Below, in pieces: positions 34,405 through 43,466 of a stretch of 64,000 nt of DNA. The first letter of the stretch is position 1. Each line of letters starts with the position of its first letter. This stretch comes from Verrucomicrobiales bacterium. GTDB lineage: Bacteria; Verrucomicrobiota; Verrucomicrobiia; Limisphaerales; UBA9464. Location: the NCBI GenBank assembly GCA_027488845.1, contig JAIYBC010000057.1, positions 62,001 to 126,000 on the forward strand, written 5' to 3'. The notes beneath the pieces are model-generated. The model was given only the letters and a program-made list of their open reading frames with translations. It was not told where the DNA came from and did no database searches. The position numbers and the translations under genes were made by a program.

Positions 34405-34833
34405 TCAGCCGTCCGTCGGCAGGTCTTCCTCGCTGGGGGCGGGAGGAGGGACGCTGGCCTTGGTCGAGAACACCTCGAATCCCGTGATCTCCTCCGGCCA
34501 TGGGCTGTCGTCGTCCATGAAGGCGATCAGATGGGACATCCATCCGGAGTCGTCCAGATGCAGGGTGAAGGCCGCGGGTGAGCGGTGCCCTTCGAGCTTC
34601 GCGTAGGTGTATCCTCCAACCGTCGTGTTCCTCTGGGCCGGCAACGCGCCGGGCAGGACGGTGAAATAGCTGATCTGGTGGGGACCGTAGAATTCCCGTC
34701 GGATCAATCCGGCACAGGCCAACTGCGACGCGAGGGCGGCGTCCGGTTCGCAGCGCAGCATGTGCGTGAGAACGGCGCGCTCCATTCGGTCGAGAAGCTT
34801 CGGATCGGTCTTCTGCCCCATGTAAAAGGCCAT
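34405..34833 (-). CDS. Hypothetical protein downstream of cysS
   Basis: 142 residues from the ATG at 34833 (MAFYMGQKTDPKLLDRMERA); an ATG at 34821 is also possible. It has a helix-rich start (LLDRMERAVLTHMLRCEPDA), then mixed strands (FYGPHQISYFTVLPG, TTVGGYTYAKLEGH, FTLHLDDSGWMSHLIAF) and an acidic Pro-rich tail. No family was recognised. It begins 34 bases after the cysS stop on the same strand, so it is likely co-transcribed. It has no signal peptide. Confidence 0.6.
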   Translation of the reverse strand: MAFYMGQKTDPKLLDRMERAVLTHMLRCEPDAALASQLACAGLIRREFYGPHQISYFTVLPGALPAQRNTTVGGYTYAKLEGHRSPAAFTLHLDDSGWMSHLIAFMDDDSPWPEEITGFEVFSTKASVPPPAPSEEDLPTDG

Positions 34834-34867
34834 CGTATTCGGAACCGCCTGGGCTCTCCTCCTTGGG

Positions 34868-36283
34868 TCAGAGCCGCTTCGGCTTGGGTCCGTTCTTTGT
34901 ATCTTCGACCGTCCAGCCCTTGGACTTGAGTTCGTCCCGCAACGCATCCGCCCGGGCGAAGTCCTTGGCCTTCTTGGCTGCCGTTCGGGCCTCCACCAAC
35001 TGAAGCACCTCCACGGGAGCGGCTTCCGACGGCTTTCGGCCGAGTCCCAACACCGAGTCGGTCCGCTCCCATCCTGCCAGTTCCGCGGCCGCGGCGCCGG
35101 GAGTCAATCGCCCGGCTGCCAGGGCGGCATTGGTGTCTCGGGTCCAATCGAAGACGGCTGCCCACGCCTTGGAGACGTTCAGGTCTTCGTCCAGCGCCTC
35201 CGTGATCGCCGCTGGGAGCTTGGAAATCCCATCCGGCGCGCCTCCGGCGGCCAGCTCGGTGAGCCGTTCCAGCAGCGAGTCGATCCGCCCCAAAGCGGAG
35301 CGCGCACCTTCAAGTCCTTCCTGGGTGAAGTTGAAGGTCTCACGGTAGTGCGCGCTGAGCAGCAGGAAGCGGATCTCGCGTCCCAGGTAGCCGCGCGCGG
35401 TGAGGTCGCGGACGGTGAAGAAGTTGCCAAGGGACTTGGACATCTTCTTCCCGTCGACCAGGAGGTGCGCCGCATGGAGCCAATGCTTCACGAACGGGCG
35501 GCCCGGCGCCTGCAGGGCGGAGCCTTCGCTCTGGGCGATCTCGTCCTCATGATGCGGGAAGGCGAGATCCTCGCCGCCCAGGTGCAGATCGAAGCTGGGG
35601 CCCAGAAGGGCCATGCTCATGGCGGAACACTCGATGTGCCAGCCGGGCCGCCCGGGCCCCCAGGGGCTGTCCCAGGCGACATCGCCGTCCTCGGGCACCC
35701 GGGCCTTCCAGAGGGCGAAGTCCGCCGCGTTCTCCTTGTCGTATTCGTCGCCGGTGACCCGTTCCGTCCGCCGCTGGGCCTCCGGATCCAGGTTCACCAA
35801 CTGCCCATAGCGGCAGCCGCATCCACGGTACTTGTCGATGCTGAAGTACACCGAGCCGTCCGCCGCACGGTAGGCGATGCCCCGTTCCTCCAGTCGCCGT
35901 ATCAGATCGATGATCTGGGGGATGTAGTCGGTCGCACGAGGCAGGTCGTCGGGAACCAGGGCTCCCAGCGTGGCGAGATCCTCGAGGAACGCCTGGGTGT
36001 AGCGCCCCGTGAATTCGGCGAGGCCTTGGCCGGTTTCCCGGACCTTCTTGATGATCTTGTCCTCGACGTCGGTGATGTTCATCACCGCGCGGACCTTGTA
36101 TCCGCGGAAGACGAGGTAGCGGCGCACCAGGTCGGAAAAGAGGAAGGTCCGGAAGTTCCCGATGTGGCCGAAGTCGTAGACCGTCGGTCCGCAGCAGTAC
36201 ATCCCGACGGATCCGGCTACGGGGTCGGACGGGACGAACTCCTCCACCTGGCGGTGGAGCGTGTTGAACAGGCGGAGACCCAT
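34868..36283 (-). CDS. cysS: Cysteinyl-tRNA synthetase
   Basis: 471 residues. Class I signature motifs are present: MYCCGPTVYDFGHIGNFRTF (HIGN), the zinc-binding GWHIECSAM, HHEDEIAQSEG, and MSKSLGNFFTVRDL (KMSKS). It charges tRNA-Cys with cysteine. The C-terminal region is short but within family range. It follows a minus-strand terminator at 36313-36352, which closes the upstream FAH gene, so cysS has its own promoter in the 85-bp gap. No cysE neighbour is present. Confidence 0.96.
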   Translation of the reverse strand: MGLRLFNTLHRQVEEFVPSDPVAGSVGMYCCGPTVYDFGHIGNFRTFLFSDLVRRYLVFRGYKVRAVMNITDVEDKIIKKVRETGQGLAEFTGRYTQAFLEDLATLGALVPDDLPRATDYIPQIIDLIRRLEERGIAYRAADGSVYFSIDKYRGCGCRYGQLVNLDPEAQRRTERVTGDEYDKENAADFALWKARVPEDGDVAWDSPWGPGRPGWHIECSAMSMALLGPSFDLHLGGEDLAFPHHEDEIAQSEGSALQAPGRPFVKHWLHAAHLLVDGKKMSKSLGNFFTVRDLTARGYLGREIRFLLLSAHYRETFNFTQEGLEGARSALGRIDSLLERLTELAAGGAPDGISKLPAAITEALDEDLNVSKAWAAVFDWTRDTNAALAAGRLTPGAAAAELAGWERTDSVLGLGRKPSEAAPVEVLQLVEARTAAKKAKDFARADALRDELKSKGWTVEDTKNGPKPKRL

Positions 36284-36312
36284 GCGAGGCCGGCAACCGT
36301 AGCGGGTTCCGA

Positions 36313-36352
36313 CAAAAAGAAAAGCGGCGCGGCCTTCGGAGGCGGCGCCGCT
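36313..36352 (-). terminator. Rho-independent terminator of the FAH-family gene
   Basis: On the minus strand AGCGGCGC (36352-36345) pairs with GCGCCGCT (36330-36323), followed by TTTTCTTTTTG. It lies after the FAH gene and before cysS. Confidence 0.85.
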
Positions 36353-36368
36353 CTTGGAAGAGGAAGGC

Positions 36369-37124
36369 CTACTTGACCATGTTGACCAGCGGCGCCAGGC
36401 CCTGGATGCGGACCTCGAGTCGATCCCCGGACTCGATCGGCCCCACGCCGCTCGGGGTGCCGGTCAGGATCACGTCGCCGGGCAGCAGGGTCATGTTCAC
36501 CGAGATGAAGCTCACCAGGTGGAAGCAGTTGAAGATCATCTGGCTGGTATTGCCGTTCTGCCGGAGCTGCCCGTTCTGGAAGAGCTGGATGCTCAGGTCA
36601 TGCGGATCGATCTTCGTTTCCACATAGGGGCCGAGCGGTGTGAACGTGTCGAAGGACTTCGACCGGGCGAACTGGCTTTCGCTGTTCTGGATCGTTCGGT
36701 CGGTCACGTCCTGGGCCGCGGTGTAGCCGAAGATGTAGCGGGCGGCGGCGGCCGGGGTGACGTTGCGCATGCGCCGGCCGATGACGATGGCCAGCTCGGC
36801 TTCGAAGTCGTTCCGGTGGGTGGCGAATGGGATCTCGATCTTGGCGCCGTCCGGGATCAGGGACGTCGGTGCCTTGAGCCAGAAGAGCGGCTCCTTCGGC
36901 AGGGCTTTGCCCGCTTCCCTGGCGTGGTCGGCATAGTTCAGCCCGACCGCGATGATCTTCGAGGGCTGGACCGGGGTCAGGGTCTTCACCCCCTTGAGCG
37001 GGGTCGGCTTCTTGTCGAAGGAAGGCGATCCGAACACATCGCCCTGAAGCTTGAAGATCTCCCCGTCCACGACCTTGGCGTAGAAGATCTCGTCGCCCTT
37101 TTGGAACCGCCCGATGGCTGCCAT
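36369..37124 (-). CDS. Fumarylacetoacetate hydrolase family protein
   Basis: 251 residues from the ATG at 37124 (MAAIGRFQKGDEIFYAKV). The fold is that of FAH-family hydrolases/decarboxylases: ILAVGLNYADHARE-like block (IIAVGLNYADHAREAG), FLKAPTSLI-like (FWLKAPTSLIPDG), the metal ligands in FEAELAIVIGRRMR and DVTDRTIQ, and LTGTPSGVGPI. Members include 5-oxopent-3-ene-tricarboxylate decarboxylase and acylpyruvases, and the exact substrate cannot be told. It is a single gene with its own terminator. Confidence 0.9.
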   Translation of the reverse strand: MAAIGRFQKGDEIFYAKVVDGEIFKLQGDVFGSPSFDKKPTPLKGVKTLTPVQPSKIIAVGLNYADHAREAGKALPKEPLFWLKAPTSLIPDGAKIEIPFATHRNDFEAELAIVIGRRMRNVTPAAAARYIFGYTAAQDVTDRTIQNSESQFARSKSFDTFTPLGPYVETKIDPHDLSIQLFQNGQLRQNGNTSQMIFNCFHLVSFISVNMTLLPGDVILTGTPSGVGPIESGDRLEVRIQGLAPLVNMVK

Positions 37125-37279
37125 ACGTGGACGAGGTTGTAACACCCCGGTCATCCATGTCGCAAGGCAAAGACTCAAACGGCGTCAAGTCTGTTTTATC
37201 GGGCCGAGGAATCCGAACAAAAGGGGCATCGCGTGGGCCCCGGTCCGTTTGTGTCGACATCCGGGTGCGGAAACGGAAA

Positions 37280-37310
37280 ACGCCCAAGCCGGAACAGCCG
37301 GCATGGGCGT
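37280..37310 (-). terminator. Terminator after the third PEP-CTERM gene
   Basis: On the minus strand ACGCCCA (37310-37304) and TGGGCGT (37286-37280), with an inner GCCGG/CCGGC pair, are followed by TTTCC. It lies 28 bases past the PEP-CTERM stop at 37338. Confidence 0.75.
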
Positions 37311-37337
37311 GGTCATCAGGCTCCGGGCCGCGTCGAC

Positions 37338-38009
37338 TCAGGCTTGGCGTCGACGGAAGGCGGCGGCGATGGCCCCGAGACCGAGAGCGCCGAGCGCCCA
37401 GGCCGAAGGTTCGGGCACCGCGCCGACCGGGAGGACGTCCAGGGTCACCGCGTCGAGGCTCAGATGCTCGCCGGTCGCCTGGAAGGTGACGTTGAATCCG
37501 GTCACGGACGGATCGTTGATCGTCCAGTTGTAGCCGAGCGAGATGTTCTGGCCCGGGAAGCCCTGGGACGGGACGGCGGCCAGCACGAAGGGGTTGGCGC
37601 CGACCGAGACCGGCCCGCTGCCGGTGGTGTAGTTGAGACGCAGCCCTGCGTAGTTCATCTCGGTGCCCAGGGTGCGGATCTGGAGGAAGACCTCGCCGAC
37701 CGGATTGAGGCTGCTGTAGTCGATGCGGACGTTCGCGGCCCCGCCGATGCCGACGTAGATGTTGCCGCTGCCGAGCACCGCGCCCACCGGGTCGATTTGG
37801 GTGATCGAGGCGCGGGTGCCGGTGTTCGATCCGGGGAGGTCCGGCTGGTTGGCCGTGGCGGATCCGCTGGTGAAGCGGTCCCAACCGGCAACGTCCGTGC
37901 CCGGTACGCCCCGGAAATAGGGGGCGTAGAATCCGTTGGTGGCGGCCGTGGCCGCAGTGGTCAGGACACCGGCGGTGATGCCGGCAGCGATCGCGTTTCT
38001 CAGGTTCAT
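37338..38009 (-). CDS. PEP-CTERM sorting domain protein (third)
   Basis: 223 residues from the ATG at 38009 (MNLRNAIAAGITAGVLTTAA), which begins a signal peptide. The C-terminus has VPEPSAWALGALGLGAIAAA and RRR, the PEP-CTERM signal. The body (NGFYAPYFRGVPGTDVAGWD, SLGYNWTINDPS) has Asn/Gly/Thr-rich beta strands of an extracellular domain and does not resemble the 9.9-11.4 kb pair. It is flanked by an own terminator and by holA, so it is a lone gene. The role is unknown. Confidence 0.85.
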   Translation of the reverse strand: MNLRNAIAAGITAGVLTTAATAATNGFYAPYFRGVPGTDVAGWDRFTSGSATANQPDLPGSNTGTRASITQIDPVGAVLGSGNIYVGIGGAANVRIDYSSLNPVGEVFLQIRTLGTEMNYAGLRLNYTTGSGPVSVGANPFVLAAVPSQGFPGQNISLGYNWTINDPSVTGFNVTFQATGEHLSLDAVTLDVLPVGAVPEPSAWALGALGLGAIAAAFRRRQA

Positions 38010-38163
38010 CGTGATTTCGAGTGTGTGCCGCAGGCTCACCCCGGGCTGCCGGGGAATTGCCAAAATCTGATGGGATATTGTCCCCCAGGTAGGACCAGAC
38101 TACGGGAGAAACGCGGTCCGGCAACGGTGAAGGACCGGTTTGGGATCCGGCGAATCCTTCGGA

Positions 38164-39330
38164 TCAGCGGGCGTGATCCGCGCCGCCATCGCGTCGGCGG
38201 TGGATGCCAATGATGTCCATGGCCGCCTGCTGGAGGACCATCGCCTCGTCGAGGTCGGATCCCACGAGCTTGCGGTTGGCGTCGAGCAGCGTGCCCATGG
38301 CCTCGACGAGTTCCTCGATCCGGTAGTTGCCCGCCTGCTTCATCGCCTGGAACAGGACGAATGGGTGGCCGGCCAACGGGTTGAACCGACGGTCCGCGGG
38401 CAGCGCCGATGCGGGAACCCGTTCCAGTTGGGCCTTGAAGGTGTTGTAGTCGCGCGCCGGCTTCAGGACCCCCAGCCGCATCAGCTCCTGCAGCAACAGC
38501 AGCGTGCGGACCTTCGAGATCAACCCGTAGAGCAGGCCGATCTCGGACTTCTTCTTGTCCGCCCCGGTCCGGATCTCCCAGAGCTCCTCGTCCAGGACCT
38601 TCAGCAGCTTCGGCAGATCGCGGTCCCCCAAGGCCTCGGAAAGGGCGAAGGCTCGGGCGTGCTTCTGGCGCGAGACGATCTTGGCGACGTCCGCAACGCC
38701 GATGGCTGGGCGTCCTTCGGTGTAGAGGATCAGCTTCTCCACCTCCGAGGCCATGAGACGGAGGTTGGGGCCGGTCCGGCTGACCAGGTCGGACAAGGCC
38801 GCATCATCGATCTCACGGCCGGCCTCCCGCAGCAGCCGCAACGCCTCGGACTCCACCTTCACCGCCCAGTCCTTGTCGTCCTGCGAAAGTGCCGAGAAGT
38901 TCTCCACCGTCCCCATCTTCTCCAACGTCTTGTAGAAGACCCTTCGCTTGTCGGGTTTGCCGGAGGAGATGAGCAGGCGGACCCCGTCCCATCGGAAGTT
39001 CTTCAGCGTCTCCGCCATGTCCGCCAAGGCCCCGGTCACCGCCGCGGAACCGCCGGTGCGGTCTTCGCCGAGGAAGGTGCAGTTCTGGAACCAGACGACC
39101 TTGGCGCCACCGAAGAAGGGCAGGGTGTTGAGGGCCTCGTTCAGGCGGCCCAGCTTCTGCAGGGCCTCCGAGGAGTTCATCGCGGTCCCGTCGACGACCT
39201 CGTGGTCCATGCCACCCAGTTCCGTGCACCAGGCGTCGTAGACCTTCTTCGCCCGCTGTTTGACCGTGAAGTCGTCGTCGCCGCAGACGAGGACGACCGG
39301 CGCGGCGGCGGTGGTGGTGGCTTTGGCCAT
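38164..39330 (-). CDS. holA: DNA polymerase III, delta subunit
   Basis: 388 residues. The N-terminal AAA-like domain has VLVCGDDDFTVKQRAKKVYD and VVWFQNCTFL, the middle has LLISSGKPDKRRVFYKTLEK, and the C-terminal collar has SEIGLLYGLISKVRTLLLLQ and HPFVLFQAMKQAGNY. It is the clamp-loader subunit that opens the sliding clamp. The family is divergent, and these blocks fit HolA. It sits 29 bp downstream of the bifunctional-nuclease-like gene (39359) on the same strand. Confidence 0.88.
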   Translation of the reverse strand: MAKATTTAAAPVVLVCGDDDFTVKQRAKKVYDAWCTELGGMDHEVVDGTAMNSSEALQKLGRLNEALNTLPFFGGAKVVWFQNCTFLGEDRTGGSAAVTGALADMAETLKNFRWDGVRLLISSGKPDKRRVFYKTLEKMGTVENFSALSQDDKDWAVKVESEALRLLREAGREIDDAALSDLVSRTGPNLRLMASEVEKLILYTEGRPAIGVADVAKIVSRQKHARAFALSEALGDRDLPKLLKVLDEELWEIRTGADKKKSEIGLLYGLISKVRTLLLLQELMRLGVLKPARDYNTFKAQLERVPASALPADRRFNPLAGHPFVLFQAMKQAGNYRIEELVEAMGTLLDANRKLVGSDLDEAMVLQQAAMDIIGIHRRRDGGADHAR

Positions 39331-39358
39331 CGGGATCGGCGTCGGTGCGGACCGGTCT

Positions 39359-39817
39359 TCAGGTTTCCGGCTCGATCGAACCGCCGTCGTCGGGATCCGG
39401 CAGGTGTTCGCTCATGTCCTCCAGCTCCACGAACAGGCTGCGGGAGACGTAGACCGGCCGCTTGAGTGCGGTGGCGAGGGCGAGGCAGTCGCTGGGGCGC
39501 GCGTCGAGCTCGACCAGCTTGGTCCCGAGCTCGTTCTGTTGGCGCAGGATGAGGCGGGCGAAGTAGGTGGAGTTCTTGAGGTTGGTGATGACCACCCGTT
39601 CGAGCTGGATGCCGAAGCCCTGGAACACATGCGCCATCAGGTCGTGGGTGAGCGGGCGGTCCTTCGGCGTGCCCCGCAAGGCCATGCCGATGACCACCCC
39701 CATGCTCTGTTCGACCTGGATGACGAACACCTTCTCGTCGTTCCCGATGAACAGCGCGCAACCGCTGTTCGCGGGCAGGATACCCCGGATCTTCACCGGG
39801 ACGACGTCGTTCGCCAT
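39359..39817 (-). CDS. Bifunctional nuclease (DUF151) family protein
   Basis: 152 residues from the ATG at 39817 (MANDVVPVKIRGILPANSGC). The BFN/DUF151 fold has IRGILPANSGCALFIGNDEKVF, IGMALRGTPKDRPLTHDLM, VITNLKNSTYFARLIL and ELDARPSDCLALATALKRPVYV, in the family order. Plant members have DNase and RNase activity; bacterial ones are poorly studied. It is followed by holA at 29 bp and probably shares its transcript. Its acidic tail is not conserved. Confidence 0.88.
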   Translation of the reverse strand: MANDVVPVKIRGILPANSGCALFIGNDEKVFVIQVEQSMGVVIGMALRGTPKDRPLTHDLMAHVFQGFGIQLERVVITNLKNSTYFARLILRQQNELGTKLVELDARPSDCLALATALKRPVYVSRSLFVELEDMSEHLPDPDDGGSIEPET

Positions 39818-39899
39818 GGGCGGAGGATAGAAATCCAGGGCCCCGGAACGCAAGGAAGGGCGCCGGAACCCCGGCATGTCGGAATCGCCTCGTTTCGGC

Positions 39900-40805
39900 T
39901 CACCTGGAATCCCGGGGCATCGCGGCGGAGGCCGTTGGCGCCGGTCGGACCGCCAGCCACGTCGCGCCCAGCAGCACCGCGCCTCCCAGCCATTCCGTCC
40001 CGGAAAGGTGTTCGTCGAAGCACACGATGCCGCCGATCGCGGTGACCAAGGGCAGAAGCATCTGGATCGAGGATCCCCGGGCCACGGGAAGGAGATGGAA
40101 TCCGTGGGTCATGGTGATCTGCGCGACCGCCACCACCGCGGACGCGGCGGCCAATCCGAAATGGGCCTTCCAAGGCAGCCCGGCCACCTTGCCCATGGCC
40201 ATCGGGATGGAGACGGCCCACGACCACAGGCATTGTGAGGCGAAGACGGTCGAGGCGTGCTCGCGGTTCCTGAGGAGGCGGATGATCACGACGGCGACGC
40301 CGGCCACCACGGCGCCCACGAGGCCGATGACCTCATGGCGGGAGAAGCGGCCGGCGAACACCGCTTCACCGAAGAAGACCGACAGGCCCCCGAACGCGAC
40401 CAGCATCCAGCCGAACTGTCCCCAGCGCAGCGGCTCTCCCAGCCACACCGCCGCGATGACCGCCCCGAAGAGGGGGTAGGTCATGTTGAGGATCACCGCG
40501 CGTCCGGCGCCGAGATGTTCGATGGTGAGGTAGAAGGTGACGATGCCCACGGAGCCGACGAGGCCGCGGGCAAGCACCCAAGGTTGGCGCAACAGGTTGC
40601 GGGGCTCGAAACCCCGTCCGCGGTAGACCAGCCAGACCAGTACCCCGCCGACGATGCCGCGGTAGGACGAGGCGACCCAACCGTCCGCGGACGGTGCTGC
40701 AAGCGCGACGGCCCGAAGGATCAGCACGTTGACGGCGAAGAAGAGGATGGACACCAGCATCAGCAGGATGCCGCGTCGTTCGGGGTTGGGATCGTTGGGG
40801 GACAT
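39900..40805 (-). CDS. EamA/DMT-family membrane transporter
   Basis: 301 residues with ten hydrophobic segments in two repeats, each of five helices. The first begins LLMLVSILFFAVNVLILRAV and the second YPLFGAVIAAVWLGEPLRWG-like, with a typical EPL motif and a second EHLSGTEWLGGAVLLGATW near the end. EamA members export metabolites such as amino acids; the substrate is unknown. It starts at 40805, with a 268-bp gap to the divergent CheX-like gene. Confidence 0.88.
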   Translation of the reverse strand: MSPNDPNPERRGILLMLVSILFFAVNVLILRAVALAAPSADGWVASSYRGIVGGVLVWLVYRGRGFEPRNLLRQPWVLARGLVGSVGIVTFYLTIEHLGAGRAVILNMTYPLFGAVIAAVWLGEPLRWGQFGWMLVAFGGLSVFFGEAVFAGRFSRHEVIGLVGAVVAGVAVVIIRLLRNREHASTVFASQCLWSWAVSIPMAMGKVAGLPWKAHFGLAAASAVVAVAQITMTHGFHLLPVARGSSIQMLLPLVTAIGGIVCFDEHLSGTEWLGGAVLLGATWLAVRPAPTASAAMPRDSR

Positions 40806-41073
40806 GGCTCGTTCGTGTGGGATCCGGAGCCGGCGGCGGAGGGTGATCGAACCGTGGAGGTCGGATTCCGGACGCCGTTGCGGCTTCCGGAAGGTTCGTC
40901 CTGGGTTTCAGGCCCGACGTCCGGAAAGCACCGCACGACGCCAAATGGCGCCAGCACGAAGGCTTACCCGGATCAGGACATGGAACCGCGACACGGGCCG
41001 ACCCTATCGGGAACGCCTCGGCTGTCGATCCCGGCGATGGTGGCCGGACACGGCACGTCGCGCCGACCGCCTC

Positions 41074-41604
41074 ATGAAGTTCCGCTTTGGCTCCGGGGAC
41101 TTCCTGCCGATGAGCCTCGCCATGGAGTCTCCCAATCCGGAGATCGCTCCGATGATCGATGGGATCGTCCGGGATGTGATCTCCACAATGACCCGGATCC
41201 CCATCGCGCGAAGCGAGCAGGATCCGACGCCGAACTCCTTTGGGGTCAACGGACTGGCCGGCGTGGTGGGGTTGGCCGGCTCCCTTGCCGCCAACGTCCA
41301 TCTGGTGCTCTCCCAAGCCACGTCCCGTCGGTTGGTGGCGGGGATGGTGGGGATCGAGGACCTGAGCGATTCGGATGTCCGGGACGGGATCGGCGAGTTC
41401 ACCAACATGATCGCCGGAGGACTCAAGAACCGCCTGGATGCCAGGGGGTTCAGTCTTCGCCTGACCGTGCCGACCCTGCTCCGGGGTACGGATGTGCAGG
41501 TGACGGCCAAGGGGTTCACCTTCGGATCCACCAACCTGATCTGGCTGGAAGGCGATCCGGAACCCATGCGGGTGGCGGTCTTCGCGAAGATGGACCCTCG
41601 TTGA
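41074..41604 (+). CDS. CheX/CheC-like chemotaxis phosphatase-related protein
   Basis: 176 residues from the ATG at 41074, or 164 from the ATG at 41110. The domain pattern is that of CheX: NGLAGVVGLAGSLAANVHLVLS near the start, then VRDGIGEFTNMIAGGLKNRL with the Asn-x-x-x-Gly-x-x-x-Asn-like helix, and a final strand pair. CheX dephosphorylates CheY-P in chemotaxis, but stand-alone forms occur in many two-component contexts. The Glu-Phe-x-Asn motif (GEFTNMIAGG) is the family active site. No chemotaxis genes are near, so its partner is unknown. Confidence 0.82.
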   Translation: MKFRFGSGDFLPMSLAMESPNPEIAPMIDGIVRDVISTMTRIPIARSEQDPTPNSFGVNGLAGVVGLAGSLAANVHLVLSQATSRRLVAGMVGIEDLSDSDVRDGIGEFTNMIAGGLKNRLDARGFSLRLTVPTLLRGTDVQVTAKGFTFGSTNLIWLEGDPEPMRVAVFAKMDPR

Positions 41605-41741
41605 GTTGCGCACCCGTGTTGGAAGTGCCGTGGCGCCGACGGATTTGAGGGCGGCTGACGGCTTGCCGTTCGGGCGTTCCCCGGCGATTTTCCCCGGATT
41701 CCCCGGGGGCGCAGTGGCGGTCTCGGGGTCCAAAGACATCC

Positions 41742-42545
41742 ATGCGCTACATCGAGCCCCACGGACACATGGTCAGCCGGACCACCGACGACTACATCGA
41801 CATGGTGACCGCCGGCTGTGCCGCGGTGTGTGAGCCGGCGTTCTGGGCCGGGTTCGACCGTTCCTCTTCCGACGGCTTCCGCGACTACTTCCGGCAATTG
41901 ACCGAATACGAGCCGGCCCGGGCCGCGAGGTACGGTCTGCCGCACTACTGCTGGCTTTGCATCAACCCGAAGGAATCGGAGGACGTGAAGCTGGCCGAGG
42001 ATGTCCTGGCCGTGATCCCCGAGTTCCTCGGTGCGAAGAACGTCCTGGGAATCGGCGAGATCGGTCTCAACAAGAACACCCGCAACGAACTGCAGGTGCT
42101 GGAGATGCACATCGACCTCGCGGCGCGGAACGACCGGCTGATCCTCGTCCACACGCCGCATCTGGAGGACAAGCTCAAGGGCACCCGGCTGATCCTGGAC
42201 GCCTTGCGGGCCGATTCGCGCATCCGCCCGGAGCGGGTCCTGATCGACCATGTGGAGGAACACACGGTGAAGCCGGTGCTCGACCGCGGACACTGGGCGG
42301 GCATGACGCTGTACCCGATCAGCAAGTGCACCCCGGCCCGTGCCGTGGACATCCTCGACATGTACGGTTCCGAGCGTCTGTGGATGAACTCCGCCTGCGA
42401 CTGGGGCGAGAGCGTCCCCCTGGCCATCCCGAAGACGGCCCTCGAGATGCGTCGGCGTGGATGGTCCGCCGAAGCGATCGACCGGGTCATCTACCGGAAC
42501 CCCGTCCGTTTCCTCAGCCAGGCACCGCAGTTCCGGTTGCCTTAG
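41742..42545 (+). CDS. TatD-family metal-dependent hydrolase, EboB-like
   Basis: 267 residues. TatD-family metal ligands are visible: [18 protein letters not shown] (His-x-His), IGEIGLNKN (Glu), VHTPH (His), DHVEEHT (His-Glu), and [10 protein letters not shown] (Asp). The block SRTTDDY and EPAFWAG(F) match, from memory, the TatD-like protein EboB of the ebo (EboABCDEF) cluster of cyanobacteria and other bacteria, which is involved in scytonemin-type or related secondary metabolism. None of the other ebo genes is in this window. The substrate is unknown. Confidence 0.75.
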   Translation: MRYIEPHGHMVSRTTDDYIDMVTAGCAAVCEPAFWAGFDRSSSDGFRDYFRQLTEYEPARAARYGLPHYCWLCINPKESEDVKLAEDVLAVIPEFLGAKNVLGIGEIGLNKNTRNELQVLEMHIDLAARNDRLILVHTPHLEDKLKGTRLILDALRADSRIRPERVLIDHVEEHTVKPVLDRGHWAGMTLYPISKCTPARAVDILDMYGSERLWMNSACDWGESVPLAIPKTALEMRRRGWSAEAIDRVIYRNPVRFLSQAPQFRLP

Positions 42546-42671
42546 GCTGGGCCCGCCTTCGATGGCGCCAGTCGCATTTCGCCGGGAAAGCGGGATCGAT
42601 CGACCTCGTCCGGACGGAAGAACGCGTCGGGGACTGCGAGGGCATCCTCGAAGGACTCCCAATCTGGCAAA

Positions 42672-43355
42672 CTAGGCTGACGGAGTCCGCCTGCGGGTCA
42701 CCATGCCGACGTTGTCGCTGAACAGGCGGCCCTTGAGCAGTCCGAAGCTGACCGCCTGCCAGCTGATCCGGGGGATCTTGGGAATGCCGCCGTCGCCGGT
42801 GTAGGCGAACACCGGCGGCTCGAAGCCGCTTTCGCCGCACAGCCGCTGCAGGTCCATCCGCAGCAGCGCGGTGATGTGCGCCGGGTAGGTGGTGCCGAGG
42901 AAATGGGTGAAGTGCCCGCCGAGGATGAGGCCGACGTAGCTCCGGATGCACTCCTGGTTGGGCATCGTCAGGACCAGCGTTCCGCCTGGGACGAGCAGTT
43001 CGGCGAGGTTGCGGAACACCTGCCGCGGGTTCTCGAGATGTTCGATCGTCTCGGAGCAGACCACCGTCCCGAACCGCTTCCCGATCCGCAGCGGTTCATT
43101 GAGGTCCTGGGTGAACCACTCGACCTCGTCCGGCAATGTGGCGGGCCTGCCCGCGATGTCCGCACCGGAGAGAGGTCTTCCCAGGCCGATCGTGGAGAAG
43201 TGCCGAAGCAATTCCCCCTGGCCGGCTCCGAAGTCGAGCAGCGGCCCCTGGGCCCGGCCGGCCTCGAGAAGGCGGATCACCAGCTCCTTGATGTTGGAGT
43301 TGGAGGTTCCACCGGAGAGGGCGGCGGCCCGTTGGCGATGTTCCTGGAGGTTCAA
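42672..43355 (-). CDS. SAM-dependent methyltransferase
   Basis: 227 residues. A class I methyltransferase: motif I LLDFGAGQGELLRHFS, motif II ADIAGRPATL, post-motif FGTVVCSETIEHLENPRQVF, and motif III VPGGTLVLTMPNQECIRSYV. The substrate is likely a small molecule or glycan, since such proteins often sit in polysaccharide clusters, but no such cluster is visible here. It starts 111 bp downstream of the Sel1-repeat gene stop on the same strand, and the two may share a transcript. Confidence 0.85.
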   Translation of the reverse strand: MNLQEHRQRAAALSGGTSNSNIKELVIRLLEAGRAQGPLLDFGAGQGELLRHFSTIGLGRPLSGADIAGRPATLPDEVEWFTQDLNEPLRIGKRFGTVVCSETIEHLENPRQVFRNLAELLVPGGTLVLTMPNQECIRSYVGLILGGHFTHFLGTTYPAHITALLRMDLQRLCGESGFEPPVFAYTGDGGIPKIPRISWQAVSFGLLKGRLFSDNVGMVTRRRTPSA

Positions 43356-43466
43356 TGCAGTGGGGCCCGGACCGATCCGTCCCTGCCGGGCGAATTCCCC
43401 GGTTGTTGGGCACGGAAAGTATGCGGACGTCGGGAAGGGCGAATCAAGGAAGAGGAACCCGGCGGA

